DNA from: Jackrogersella multiformis
Taxonomy: Eukaryota; Ascomycota; Sordariomycetes; Xylariales; Hypoxylaceae
DNA: 64,000 nucleotides
Assembly (NCBI GenBank): GCA_902806575.1
Contig: CADCXD010000011.1
Location: 1,488,001-1,552,000, forward strand
Direction of reading: 5' to 3'
The notes beneath the pieces are model-generated. The model saw only the letters and a program-made list of their open reading frames with translations, did no database searches and was not told where the DNA came from. Below, one piece after another: positions 22,152-34,131 of this stretch (the first letter of the stretch is position 1; the number at the start of each line of letters is the position of its first letter). Made by a program: the position numbers and the translations under genes.

Positions 22152-22525
22152 TCATTTATTACATAGACTTAACATACGATGTAAACTTTTCTGTCCACTG
22201 AGCACATTCGTAACCTTCTCGATTTCTTTCTTCATGTTTTTCTGGGCTTCTTTGATGGCTTTAGATCCATCGGAACATTTCTCGGGTAGCATAACGTGCC
22301 TGTTTCCAGCATGAAGTGGTTCCTGGATAAAATCGTCTAGACGTGGGTGAATTGGCTCATTCGGTGAGAGTAAGAGAGGTTGGCCAGGAGTCCGCTGGTA
22401 GCTTGCTTCGTTACTAAACCGAAATAAGTTAGATAAGCCATTGAGTGTTTATAAGGTTGAGATAATATCGTCTGGATTACATACTGGATGGTGTCCATCC
22501 CGCTTGTTTGACCTATGGAAGCCAT
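22152..22525 (-). CDS. Small hypothetical protein with EPLxAGNRxVML motif, two exons
   Basis: Not a recognised family. Exon 1 is 22525-22485 (start MASIGQTSGMDTI) and exon 2 is 22413-22152. The 71-nt intron has GTATGT, branch TCTAAC and acceptor TTTAG, a textbook fungal intron; product 100 aa. No single open frame shows the gene, because exon 2 starts directly after the acceptor. The protein has a Pro/Leu-rich middle, the motif QEPLHAGNRHVML (residues 44-56) and a Lys-rich helix (EAQKNMKKEIEKVTNVL, residues 69-85). No signal peptide or membrane segment. The motif recurs in a second small frame 2.5 kb away on the same strand (24976-25179), which argues that both are real and paralogous. Function unknown. 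Confidence 0.65.
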
Positions 22526-24975
22526 AGTGGATCTCGGGATGGGAAAGTTAGAGGAGAGATTGAGAAGCAAGACAACATGTGCAATTGTTTGAAGAAAAAG
22601 GAATATAAATGATGGAAAGTGTGTCCTTTATGTACGGTGTCCTCGATGAATAAAATATCGTCCTAAGAACAAAATCAAGATTTTCACTTAATGAGTATGT
22701 AACACATACCTACCTAGGTAGGTAGATAGATATTAAGTTATAGTGACAGTCTTACTAACTACCAAGGGAAGAATACGCGTGATATTAAGACATGGAATAA
22801 TCTCAATATAGCAAATAGGGGCTACATTGATTGAGATAAGTCAAATACACATCGTTAGTAATTGACTGGAATTTGCCCGAGTATAGCTAAAGTAGGTATG
22901 AATGCCGTGATACTACGTATTGTTGATGGGTTTTCCTAGAAGCTTGCTGGCCTGGTGTTGCTATTAGTATGCAAAGGGCTAGTGGTGCTAGATATGGCAT
23001 GAATCTAGAATCTTTTGTGCTATAGAAATTCATACCGTGGCGAAACACGGACTTTCCGTCTAGTACAGTAGGCCTTCTAATAGGTCTATACGGTCTTTTC
23101 AGCGGCAGCCTCTTAATGCACAATGTAAGACGGAATTTCTGTATATGTATACCCACAGCCTACTCGGTGTGGTAAGTATAATCATGTTCACTATTCTAAT
23201 AGAGTCCACTAGCCACAGTTATACTTGTCCAGCCACAGCTATTCCGATTTTACCTCGGTATAATTATTTTCCAGCAACCAATAAGGTTGCTCAGCAGCAA
23301 AGCAGGTTTCTATTGGTTCGTATACGAGCTTTTGTATGGTCTCAAATGAAATCCCCCCCCCTATGAAATAGTGGCAAGTAATTCTCATCTCGATTCACAG
23401 CCTACTCAAAAAATGACATCCAAACATTGCCGGTGTGCAAACGGGACTCGACACGATTTTCTGCTTTTCCATTCAAGGCAAAAGCATAAGAAATTCAATA
23501 CAACGTAACTTGCTAGAATATGATGAAATGTATCACCTATAAATAAGAAGGCTTTTGGTAATTCATGATATAAACACCTCCATCCATCTACAGTGGGTGT
23601 GTCATCTAAGCCATCATTTCGATATTTCACTAATTCTAAGGGAAACAGGCAACAATATTAGCTTATATTAGCAAAACTGGTTCTTTATACCGAGGAGGGT
23701 AGTACTTCTTGTACTAAGAGACTATTCACATATTCATTCATGTGAGAATGCCTTGGGAGGCCGCTTATGGACCTTAGAGTATTGTTCGTAGGGTCCCGGC
23801 AGGTCCGCGGACCAGTCCGGTCATCAGATCGTATCCAATTGCTCGACGTGGCAATTTATTTACAAGCATGTCGTTGAGAATCATTTACCTGATCAAGATA
23901 CAGTATTGGGCAGTTCATTGTTTTGAGTTTGAAGATTGTTCACACCATTACACCTCACGCCTTGTAATAGCGGGTCAAAAACAGCCATAAGTTCGGTAAG
24001 ATATAGGTTACCCCTATCTAGTCTCCTTACATTAGACCGTGAATGTGGCCGGAGATTTGAGTAATGGGGTAGAGCTAAAGATGGCAATACGAGAACTATT
24101 GTATTATCTTATTAATGGTTAATGAAATATACTTAGTAGCAATCCTTTTAAGATTATGTTCACTCGGTGAGCTCCCCAGGGTATCTTGAACGTACCCAGC
24201 CTCAGAACGAACCACAAAGATCCAGGGGTCATCCATTATTAACGCAAGTAATACCTCCGAGACAATTTATATAATCTTTGAGCTCGTAAGATTACTCGGC
24301 TCCGGCGATCATGGTAACACTTTTCAAGTCCACGAACTAAACTATAATGAAGCCTTAAAATTTGTTGTGAGATTTTCCCAGAAAGATCATAATCATAGTA
24401 AGGCTTTAGATCTTTGGATCCTTGCCCATTTTTCAACCTACCTACTTTGGAGAATGACAATATGCCCACGGTCTTTAGCATCCCACTATATGTTCACAGC
24501 GATAGAAAAAGTTGCACAGTTCATGAATTATCTGTTGGGACATACTATTGGTGATTTCGTGTACTGAACACCAAAGAGGGATACCAAACAGAATTCTCAG
24601 AATCCAGGTGGTCAGCACAAGGTACTTGGTTTTTCGTGAACATGGCATTATATCTATCATATCATCATAAAATCTTAGGGCTACGTCAGAGGGAAATGGA
24701 CTAGCAGGCTTGTCTAGAGTTTGAGGTTATACGTAAATAGGAGTCTTAATATTGCAACCAATTTCCCTAAGTGATCACCCTCTATGGATTTAATTAATAA
24801 AGTTTTGAAACTATATTCGGTCTGCAAGGACAGATTTTAAAGCTTCGTAGTGAGAAAATTAGGTTAATGTATATAGTGAGTAGGCTTGGCTTAATAGGTC
24901 AGAAACTCCAATATATAATAGAGAATTAGCCGATTATGTCTTTGATTTACTGCCTTTAATCTGCTCTTGGAATCG
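22526..24975. other. AT-rich gene-poor region
   Basis: 2.4 kb between the two small EPLxAGNR ORFs. Open frames are AT-driven and show no domain, and starts are mostly non-ATG. One ACCTAGGTAGGTAG cluster at 22707-22726. Nothing else supported. Confidence 0.5.
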
Positions 24976-25179
24976 TCAAATAGTATTATATTTAAAAGCT
25001 ATTCTTCTGACATACGCGTTCGACTGGGCTGAAGAATAAGGTCGTCGACCTTCTTGATGGAAAGAGATACACGATCGATGGCTCGCTTCCGGCGACTGGT
25101 CGGCTAGCATAACAAGTCGATTACCTGCGTCAAGAGGCTCCCGTTGGTAATCTTTGTCGACGTGAGATTGGCTGCTCAT
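24976..25179 (-). CDS. Small hypothetical protein, paralogue of the EPLxAGNR ORF
   Basis: 67-aa frame from ATG 25179 (context aaaATGAGC). It contains QREPLDAGNRLVML (residues 12-25), matching the motif of the gene at 22152-22525 at 10 of 12 positions in the EPL-to-VML core. The regions after the motif differ (here ADQSPEASHRSCISF). The frame stays open upstream to 25203 without an ATG. An acceptor-like TTCTCTAG sits just before that, so an additional 5' exon is possible. In another frame the same DNA reads GEPEPGSENEQPISRRQRL and then stops, so the exact model is uncertain. Function unknown. Confidence 0.42.
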   Translation of the reverse strand: MSSQSHVDKDYQREPLDAGNRLVMLADQSPEASHRSCISFHQEGRRPYSSAQSNAYVRRIAFKYNTI

Positions 25180-26276
25180 TTTCAGAGCCGGGTTCGGGTT
25201 CACCTAGAGAATTGTTGTTGTGGGTGAGCACCAAAGAGCTCCCTCTGACCAAGAACACCATAGCATTGGCATATATTTTTCTTAGTTGGAAAAGGGGTAT
25301 GCTGAGGTGGAGGAAAGCTTACAGTTGCGGTAATGTAGTGGATGGCATCTAGCCTTCTCTGGTCTCGTAACCATTACTTACGTTGGAGCTATAGGTGGTG
25401 AGAACTAACCTATTATACTGTGAACGTCAGTGACCTAATATCACCAATCACCAATCTAAGTAGACCACTCAGATATTTACCTAGGTACCTACCTAGCAGT
25501 TTTGTTCCGTGCCACCAAATCTCCAGATGATTGACAACCTATGGCAGAGACTCGTGGAGTCAAAGAGATATATATGGACGCACTATTGTCTATGTTGGCT
25601 TTATACCTAGTGCCTCATCCGCCCGGGTCGCATACGTGCATGCGTTAGCTTCTCGATCCGCGTCCGTTGATGCGACCTAACCTAGGGGGATTCGGGACCG
25701 GATTAAAGCCGGGATATGTATTTACCTGGGTAAGTAAGTGTGAGGGAACTCGGCAGCTCGGAGGAGTCGATAGTTGAAGGTATTTTTCCTTCAGAATATG
25801 CAAGAAGGTTTATAATATTAGGTACTACCTACCTAGCCAGTATTATAATATCATAATATCGGGAAGGTTATAATGGAACTGAGTACGTCATTTATCAACT
25901 TTGCAGCTTCGTAAATGGACTACTACGTAGGTACCTACCTAGGTAGGTAGCATGTAGCCGCGTTAAGTGGGGTTTAATGGCTCGGACTATCCCCAATAGG
26001 CACTGTACCTAGGTACCTCAATAACCTTAGAAGGCAACCTATCATCTACCTAGGTACCTAGATACCTACTAGCCAGTGCTAGTACCCATCAATGGATCTC
26101 TCATTTATCATACCTATTACCCGTAGGATTGATCCAGGCCAAGAACGACAACTACATACAATCCCATACAAATTATTTCCCATTGTCGCAGCGTTTTGCT
26201 GCTTTACATTTTTAAGATACCCAGACGACTCTAATACCTAGACGGCTCTAATACCTCATAACCAGACACCGTAAAG
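25180..26276. other. Intergenic region with dense ACCTAGGTA motifs
   Basis: 1.1 kb upstream of ADA3, holding four clusters of the palindromic motif (25479-25497, about 25818-25840, 25925-25950, 26004-26070). No gene seen. The last 150 bp should contain the ADA3 promoter. Confidence 0.55.
25925..25950. repeat. Palindromic ACCTAGGTAGGT/GGTACC motif cluster
   Basis: Run of TACC/TAGG tetramers forming an imperfect palindrome (GTAGGTACCTACCTAGGTAGGTAG). One representative of a motif that recurs dozens of times between genes across the window. Confidence 0.85.
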
Positions 26277-28594
26277 ATGCCTCCAGCTCCTAGCCAGAAG
26301 GGCACAGGGAAGAAGAATGCCGGCGTCATCGGTAAGCGGAGTCGCAATACCACGCCTATGTCTAGTCTCCCATCCAGTGCCAATATTCCTCCTGTCGATA
26401 TCATCGAGACCGAGTTCCTAGACCTTAGACTAGAATCAGTTCGCAATATAAACTACGACGACCTAGTTGATTCTAGCGCCTCTAATGCCCTTATTCCCGA
26501 TTCCAAGAACCTCGACGGCCTAATTACTCGACTCGGAAAGCTGAACGAAATAATTGAGCGACGCGGAACATGGTGCGATAAAGGAATGCGCCTTGTTGCC
26601 GCACATAGAAAGGCCCATTATGATGAGATGGCCTCCGCTAGCAGAAGAGACGATGCGCGTAGAGAGGGCGATGAAGATTCCGAGAGAAGGGCCAACAAGA
26701 AAAAAAGAAAAGCAAATGAGAATCTTGCGCCTGCAGATGCACATGTTGGTTAGTGATAGCTCCGTTCCTCTTTGCTCTTAACCTTCTGGGCTACAGTGGC
26801 CAAGCCGTACCGTACAGTACCGTACCGTTCATAAGATTCCCCGCGCGTATAGATGCTATCTCATCGAGACATGATATCTCATCAAGGCGTGATACTCTTT
26901 CTGGTTGCGCCGCGACAGCAGTCTAATATACTGCTCCATCGTCCCCCACCATTACAAATGTTTTTAAGAGTCCTCTCGGTGGCGTTTCCCAACACCTATA
27001 CCCATACCCATATACCCTTAATCCCAATCCTAACTCTTATTCTTTATTTACCTATTTATTTATCAACATCCACCACAGTTTTATCAGGCTAACATCTCCT
27101 TCCTGCCTAGAACGATCATCTCCCTTACGCGATCCTAGCAAACCTCGCAAGCTATCGCGCGACAACGACTCCGCTAGTTCCTCGCTTTCGCCTGTCGCAC
27201 CTGCAACTCCCGGCGCAATGGAGGTAGACGAGAAAGCTAAGCTCGATATCAAACCCGAAGAGGATTCCGAATCTGAAGATGAAGGCGCTCCTCCCCGCCG
27301 AGAGGCTCCTCAGATTCAGACCTTCGGCGAAGACCCATCTACATATCCAGATCCTACAGTGTACGAGATACGCCCAGTGAAGTCCACAATGACCATGGAT
27401 GAGCTGAAGGAGTTGTATTCCGTTGCGGTCTTCCCCAAATCTGACCTCGCCGACATGATCGCCGGTGATCCGCCAGACAAGGACTTCAGCTCTGCCAAGC
27501 CCTCGAACCAGATCAGCTTCAGTACCTTCTCAACATACACCGAGCCTTACTTCCGTCAGTTTACCGAGGAGGACATGGCCTTTCTACGCGAACGTGGCGA
27601 CCGACTTACTCCTTTCGTTATGCCCAAGCGGGGTAAGAAGCATTATACCGAGGTATGGGCAGAAGATGATGGTGCTATGGCGATTGATTCGACGTCGCCA
27701 GGAAGAGATAAACTCGCTCCTAACCAAGCTCGCGGCACCATCGATCACATGGAAGACGACGTCGCAGAGACGGACAAATTGTCAGTTGGCCCTGTGTTGT
27801 CACGACTACTTCAGGCGATGCGCCCCGAGGCTCGTATCCAACTCAGCGAAGATAAGCCTATGACGAACGGGGTCAACGGAGATTCTGAGATCAAGGAGGA
27901 GGTTAATGGCGACTTTAACGGCGGCGCGGCGGGCGAGGAGAACAAGAGTGTTGCACCGGCCACCTTTATGACGGAATCATCAACCGAAGCTTGGAAGAAA
28001 GCTACACACCCCAAGTTGGATTACTCGCAAGTGGACGAGCGTATCAAGCTTGAGCTTCGTAACATCGGTTTCCTCCCACTAGAAGGATTTGACGGTGACT
28101 ACGATGGTCACTTCGACGATGAGGTTGCTGCCCGTTTGCGCCTCTTGCAGGATCGGTTGCGTGAGCAGATGCTCATCAACGGCGCGCGCAAAGCCCGCCT
28201 TACCGACCTAGTTAAGGAAAGGATGGCGCATCAGGAGTATACCACCATCCTCGAGGACCTCGACACCCAAGTTCAGGGAGCGTACCTTAAGCGCACGCGT
28301 ACGATGGGCAAGAGCAAGAAGTCCAAGCGACCGGGCGGCGCGGGCGGAGGCAGCCATCAGACCGGCGGGGCCGGATCCGGTATGGCTCGTCCCGGCATCG
28401 GCGACGTGACGAAGACCCTCATGGAGCGCCGACGCCGATGGATCGAGAATATCGCCCCCGTGTTCAACGACCCGAACCTCGGCAAGGTTCCCCGCTCGTC
28501 AAACCCCGACAGCACCATCTTCAAGCCCGAGATGATGGCCGATCTAATGAAGAAAGAGCGCCAGACCTGGGACGAGGAAGTCGAGGAGGAATAG
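26277..28594 (+). CDS. NGG1: SAGA histone acetyltransferase adaptor Ada3/Ngg1
   Basis: Ada3/Ngg1 links Gcn5 and Ada2 in the HAT module of SAGA/ADA; nuclear co-activator. Two exons, 26277-26748 and 27111-28594. The 362-nt intron is unusually long (GTTAGT donor, GGCTAAC branch, CCTAG acceptor); product 651 aa. The N-terminal region (residues about 40-130, FLDLRLESVRNINYDDLVD, LITRLGKLNEIIERRG) is followed by a basic stretch. An acidic linker comes next, then the fungal middle block FGEDPSTYPDPTVYEI and YFRQFTEEDMAFLRERGD. The C-terminal Ada3 domain (about 440-560) holds IKLELRNIGFLPLEG, LRLLQDRLREQMLINGARK and EYTTILEDLDTQVQGAYLKR. The frame is preserved across the junction. The SAGA partner TAF9 lies 22 kb away, probably by chance. 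Confidence 0.9.
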
Positions 28595-29416
28595 AGGAAA
28601 TCTCGTTCCAAGACTTGTGATACCAAAAGCAGCGGCGTTGGGGGTTCCGGGGTTTAGGAAGGTTTATATCGACATGACGGCGAATGATGGCGTTGCATTG
28701 GCGTTACGAGAACTTCCCTTGCCGAGACGAGGTTATTGTCCGATATGGAAGTTCCGTAGGTAAGACTTGCTTGTACACTAGGGGTACCTAGGTAGCACCT
28801 GGGCAGCCTATATCATAGGCTTCTGATTCAGATTAGCTGCTACTAGGATTTCTTGTGTGAACTGTTTTTGCTATCATCGTGATCTATTGAATATCTACTA
28901 GGTATTCTATACTCGGTATATGAGGCCTGGAACTTCCACCAAAGGAGTTCTACATACTCTACACCTAGGTATGTTTATCATTGGGCTAGGTGACCAGGTG
29001 ACCCCCTTTCCCCCGATCGACTTCTGCATGGTGTATCCCATGCACTAGGTACATATTTACACAAGGATTGGAAGCTTATGTTGCGGGGTATCCAAACGTT
29101 CCAATGCAGCGGTAGAGCGGGGCGAAAGCGAAGCTGCAAAGCTCCAAAAGGGACCCACCGTAGATAAGGTACCGTCGATTTAGGGCTATGAATAGATTGT
29201 ATTACATACAAGGCAAAGGAGCACTTATCTAAATGGTAGATTAGGTTAGGTTATGTACCTAGGTAGGTAGGTACCCTTAGCTAGGTTATGGTTACGCCGT
29301 CGTGCAACCGTCGTCATGATTCCAATTCTTTACTTTACTTTCCCCACAAAGCCTATGAAAAGGGTCTGAAGTTTATAAGTTTGTAGCGGTTCTAAGCAGG
29401 CTTTGTTGCTGCGAAA
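28595..29416. other. Intergenic region ADA3 / urease
   Basis: 820 bp with motif clusters at about 28776-28790 and 29255-29275. No coding frame supported. The proximal 200 bp should be the urease promoter. Confidence 0.5.
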
Positions 29417-32278
29417 ATGCATCTCGTCCCGAAAGAGGTTCGTACAAGTCGGTCCTATGAAGTAGAGGAATAAGAGATGTTAGCTAATACTGTGGAAATT
29501 ACTATCTTCTAGCTCGATAAGCTCGTCATCTCGCAATTGGGTCTCCTAGCTCAGAGGAGACTTGCGAGGGGTCTTAAGTTGAACCATACCGAGGCTGTTG
29601 TAAGCTTCTCAACCCTTTCCAGGGGATGGACTGCGACGGAGCCCCTTATCAGTTAGCTAATGTCCGCCGTAGGCACTCATCGCGAATAACCTCCAGGAAC
29701 TCATCCGTGATGGCCAACACAGCGTGGCTGATCTGATGGCCATTGGATCCACTATGCTGGGCCGGAGGCACGTGTTACCCTGCGTCGTCAGCACCCTTCA
29801 CGAGATCCAGGTCGAGGGTACATTTCCCTGCGGCACGTACCTGGTGACGGTGCACAACCCCATCGCCACCGATGATGGGGACCTGAACAAGGCACTCTAC
29901 GGCAGCTTCCTGCCGATCCCCAGCCAGGACCTATTCCCGCCTGCCGAGGCCGCCACCTACGACTCGGTCAAGCAGCCCGGCGCCGTGGTCGTCGTCAAGG
30001 GGCGCATCACACTCAACGAAGGCCGCAAGAGGATCAAGCTCAAGGTCACGAGTAAGGGCGACAGGCCTATACAGGTAGGCAGCCATTACCACTTCATCGA
30101 GACGAATCCACAGCTGTCGTTCGACCGCGCCGCCTCGTACGGGTTCCGGCTCGACATCGCGGCCGGCACGTCCGTGCGCTTCGAGCCCGGCGACACCAAG
30201 ACCGTCACGTTAGTCGAGATCGGCGGAAACAGAGTTATCAAAGGAGGCAACGGGCTGGCCTCCGGCAAGGTGGACCTCGCGCGCGCGGAGGCCATCGTGG
30301 CCGCGCTGCAGAAAGCCGGGTTCGCGCACGTGCCGGAGCCGGGGGTAGGCGACTTGGGCGTCGCTGATGCGTGCTCGCTGGATAGAGCGGCGTATAAGAC
30401 CATGTTTGGCCCGACGACGGGCGATTTGGTGCGGCTAGGCGCCACGGACCTCTGGATCAAGGTGGAGCGGGATTTGACGGCGTACGGCGACGAATGTAAG
30501 TTCGGAGGTGGGAAGACGCTGCGAGAGGGCATGGGTCAGATGACGGGCTGCTCGGACGCGGATTCCCTGGATATGGTGGTGACGAATGCGCTGATCGTGG
30601 ATTACACCGGTATCTACAAGGCGGATATCGGCGTGAAGAACGGGCTGATTGTTGGCATCGGAAAGGCGGGTAATCCAGATGTTATGGACGGCGTTACCGA
30701 GGGCATGATTGTGGGTAGCTGTACAGACGTCGTTGCTGGTGAGGGCAAGATTGTGACAGCGGGTGGTTTTGATTCGCATATTCATTTCATATGTCCCCAG
30801 CAGGCGTATGAATCCATTGCCTCGGGCATCACCACGATGCTTGGTGGTGGTACTGGACCTAGGTAAGGCAACTTCTTCCCCACGAGTATCGTTTAAGGGG
30901 TAGTGGTAAACTGACTTACGAACTATCTTCAGTGCTGGTACTAGCGCAACTACCTGCACGCCGGGCGCAAATTACATTCGACAGATGCTGCAAGCGTGCG
31001 ACGAGCTGCCCCTTAACATCGGCATCACGGGTAAAGGTAATGACAGTGACCCCCTCGCGCTGCGCGAACAGGTCCTAGCAGGCGTGTGCGGCCTCAAGCT
31101 ACACGAGGACTGGGGAACAACACCCACAGCTATCGATTCTTGCCTAAGCGTATGCGATGAACTGGACGTGCAATGTTTGATCCACACGGATACCCTCAAC
31201 GAGAGCGGATACGTCGAATCGACAATCGCCGCTATTAAGGGGCGCACCATCCACACGTACCACACGGAAGGAGCCGGAGGCGGACACGCTCCCGATATCA
31301 TCCGAGTCGTGGAGCACGAGAATGTACTACCGTCGTCGACGAACCCGACGAGGCCGTACACCCTGAATACCCTGGATGAGCACCTCGACATGCTCATGGT
31401 GTGCCATCACCTGTCCAGAAATATCCCCGAGGACGTGGCGTTCGCGGAGTCGCGCATCCGCGCCGAGACCATCGCGGCCGAGGACGTGCTGCACGACCTA
31501 GGCGCCATATCCATGATGTCGAGCGACTCCCAGGCCATGGGCCGGTGCGGCGAGGTCATCCTGCGGACCTGGAACACGGCACACAAGAACAAGACGCAGC
31601 GAGGCTTCCTGCCCGAGGACGAGGGCACGGGCGCGGACAACTTCAGGGTCAAGAGATACGTCAGCAAGTATACGGTCAACCCGGCCGTGGCTCAAGGTAT
31701 GGGGCACCTCGTCGGCAGCATTGAGGTCGGCAAGCTGGCGGACCTGGTGGTCTGGGACCCGGCGTGGTTCGGCGTCAAGCCGGCGTCGGTTATCAAGAGT
31801 GGGTTGATTGCCTATGCGCAGATGGTGAGTCCTCCCTTTCCCTTTCTATATTATAGCTTGAGTGCTGTATCCATCCATAACTGTTCTTCGACTCCTTTCC
31901 TCACCTCCCTCCACCGCAACCTACTTCTCCAGCTAGCCAGCTAACACCATCCTCCAGGGCGACCCCAACGCCTCCATCCCCACGGTCCAACCCGTCATCG
32001 CGCGGCCCATGTTCGCGCCCCTGGTCCCGCAGTCGAGCGTGCTGTTCGTGTCCCAGGCCAGCCTGCCCAGGACCACGTCGGCGGCGTACGGGCTGCGCAA
32101 GCGCGTCGAGGCCGTGAGGAACTGCCGCAACGTCACGAAGAAGGACATGCGGTTCAACGACGCCATGCCCAGCATGCGCGTCGACCCCGAGCGCTACATC
32201 GTCGAGGCCGACGGCAAGGTGTGCGCCGCCGAGCCCGCGGTCACGCTGCCGCTTACGCAGGCTTGGTTTGTTTATTAG
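29417..32278 (+). CDS. ure1: Urease, single-chain fungal type
   Basis: Nickel metallo-enzyme that hydrolyses urea to ammonia and carbamate; cytosolic, nitrogen scavenging. Five exons: 29417-29437, 29513-29599, 29673-30862, 30933-31824 and 31958-32278; product 836 aa, the normal length. The first exon codes only MHLVPKE and has a GTTCGT donor. Gamma, beta and alpha regions follow in order (LDKLVISQLGLLAQRRL; GTYLVTVHNPIATDDGDL; MFGPTTGDLVRLGATDLW). The active site is complete: nickel ligands HIH in GGFDSHIHF, the carbamylated Lys in GLKLHEDWG, His in LIHTDTLNESG and HTYHTEGAGGGHAPD, the flap Cys in MVCHHLSRNIPED and the Asp in MSSDSQAMGR. Nickel insertion needs UreD/F/G accessory proteins, none of which is in this window. 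Exon phases all fit. Confidence 0.97.
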
Positions 32279-34131
32279 GCAGTTAGGTAGGGGCAGGGGG
32301 GGAAGGGAGAGGGAGTGGGAGAGGGAGAGGGGAGAGGCTTGGCTTTGTGGGGATGGGGTCTGGGAAGTGGTGGTTACTGGGTATACTAGGTAGGTAGGAA
32401 GCCTTGGCTTGGGCTGCTAGCCGCCAAATGGGATCTTGCTGTGTGGGCGGCCATAGGATGGAGGCTAAAAATGGAATGTTCGGAGTGGAGAGAAGAAGAT
32501 AAATTTAGGTACCTAGTGTTGGTGACTTGGATATTGTGTCTGCTTGTTAGGCCTAATTGCTTGGAAATATCGCTTTGTTCGCGTTTACCTATCTGCTGTC
32601 TTTTACTATTAGGTGCCTACCTAGGTATGGAGGTCAGTGAGATTCAGAGTGCTGTTTCGAGTATGTATTTGTTTCGTTTGCTATAGATAAGCAGGAAATT
32701 TAGTGGTACCCTAGGTACCTAGGGACCTGAGCTACCTAGATGTCGAGCTCGTATCCCTGGGAGGGCTAGATGTACCTACGTATGTAGGAGGTTTAACTAA
32801 ACACGGCGGTTGCAGCTGAAGACCTCGTAGTTGCTGATGGTGGATTGGTGTAAGTTGATTGGTCAATCCGGGGTTCTGCAAGTTAAATAGTAGGCCTCGC
32901 TGCGGTGTTGGGTGCTGGGTGCTTGGTGCTTGTAGATCAAAGGACATTTAAGCCTGGGTCGTATTTCGATACTGACATACAGGTACCTAGGAAGCTCGAG
33001 AAGAGACGGGCTTATAGCTTCTAAAATTGATTAATTCGTCTGTGGATACTAGGTAGCTTGGTTATGGTCAATTCGGCTTGGAGCTGTATAACAGGTTGTT
33101 TGTAAGTTGTGTAGAAGATAGGTAGGTACATACGAGAGTGGACTGAATAGAGAGATAGTATCTATATCCCCTAGGTGTCTTTGCGTCGCCTACCTCGATA
33201 CCTACTTGAAAAGAAGAAACAGGGCTTTTCTAGACGGTTTTATGTAGGTATCAATTATTAAGAAATAATAGTTAGGATTGTCCTCCATAAGGCAAATGCG
33301 CATCGCTTTGTGAACCAGTACTAGGTTAGGCCATAGTATTACAAGTACCTCCATGGTACGATACGAACCCCTTATATGATCTGCTGGCTCTCTGCTCTCC
33401 TACATACCTAGGTACCTGTATTCGAAACTGCACAGACTACCGGAATTTAGGTCACGTCTACCTAGCACTAATAGCTCAAGAAATAGCACCTAAGCATAGG
33501 GCTATTACTACTATCACCACTCCACCGTAATATAGAAGCTTAGCAGATCCATGGCGACTTTCTAGAGCCTCCATGCCTCTACCTAGGTACCTAGGTAGGT
33601 GGTCTCGGCAAATCAAGTCACAGCGAATCACTAGTCTCATCAAGTATTTCCCCCTTAGCAGAGGCGATATAATGTACTCAAACAATGTATTGGCTCACAG
33701 CAAACGTACCTACACACCAGACACGACACGACACTTCAAACTCCTACATGAAATAAACCATTGCAACAGAACAACTCCGTTCCTCATTCCAACATCCTTA
33801 TGAAACACAGAGCCATCCGATTCCCTTGTCCACAAGCGATTGTGGGATTCTCATAACGTCATAATACAAAAGCAGAAGAGCATGAACCCTTCCGTAGCAC
33901 TCAAACATCGCCAGCAGTAATGTACTGGCACTATCCAGCATATTTAGAGGAGCCTCGTCGCCTCAATATATGCCATGTCATGCTAAGTCTCCCCTTTCAC
34001 ATTCATTTTCAACCCTCGAATACTACAGACGGAACCCGACAGGGGTCGCGATAACCTCTCAGAAACGCAAAGAAAAAGGCAAATGGTATCTGAGCTGGTA
34101 TATCTGATCGAGACGGTTCATACCAGTCAGA
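32279..34131. other. Repeat-rich intergenic region urease / HMG-box gene
   Basis: 1.85 kb between convergent stop codons. Starts with a purine-rich G/A tract (32290-32335). Carries ACCTAGGTA clusters near 32385, 32612, 32703-32722, 32980-32990, 33408-33417 and 33581-33601. A 71-aa ATG frame on the minus strand (32732-32947) is Gln/Pro-rich and ends inside a repeat; I do not call it. Confidence 0.5.
33581..33601. repeat. ACCTAGGTACCTAGGTAGG palindromic cluster
   Basis: Example of the dispersed motif containing both CCTAGG and GGTACC palindromes. Confidence 0.85.

Noticed and set aside
24239..24660. Minus and plus frames of 60-80 codons in AT-rich DNA
   Set aside because: Open only because of base composition and overlap on both strands; no motif shared with the two neighbouring small ORFs.
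30435..30959. Antisense frame across urease
   Set aside because: Shadow of GC-rich urease exons with no domain signal.
32732..32947. 71-aa Gln/Pro-rich ATG frame
   Set aside because: Runs into the ACCTAGG repeat at its C-terminus; low-complexity reading.
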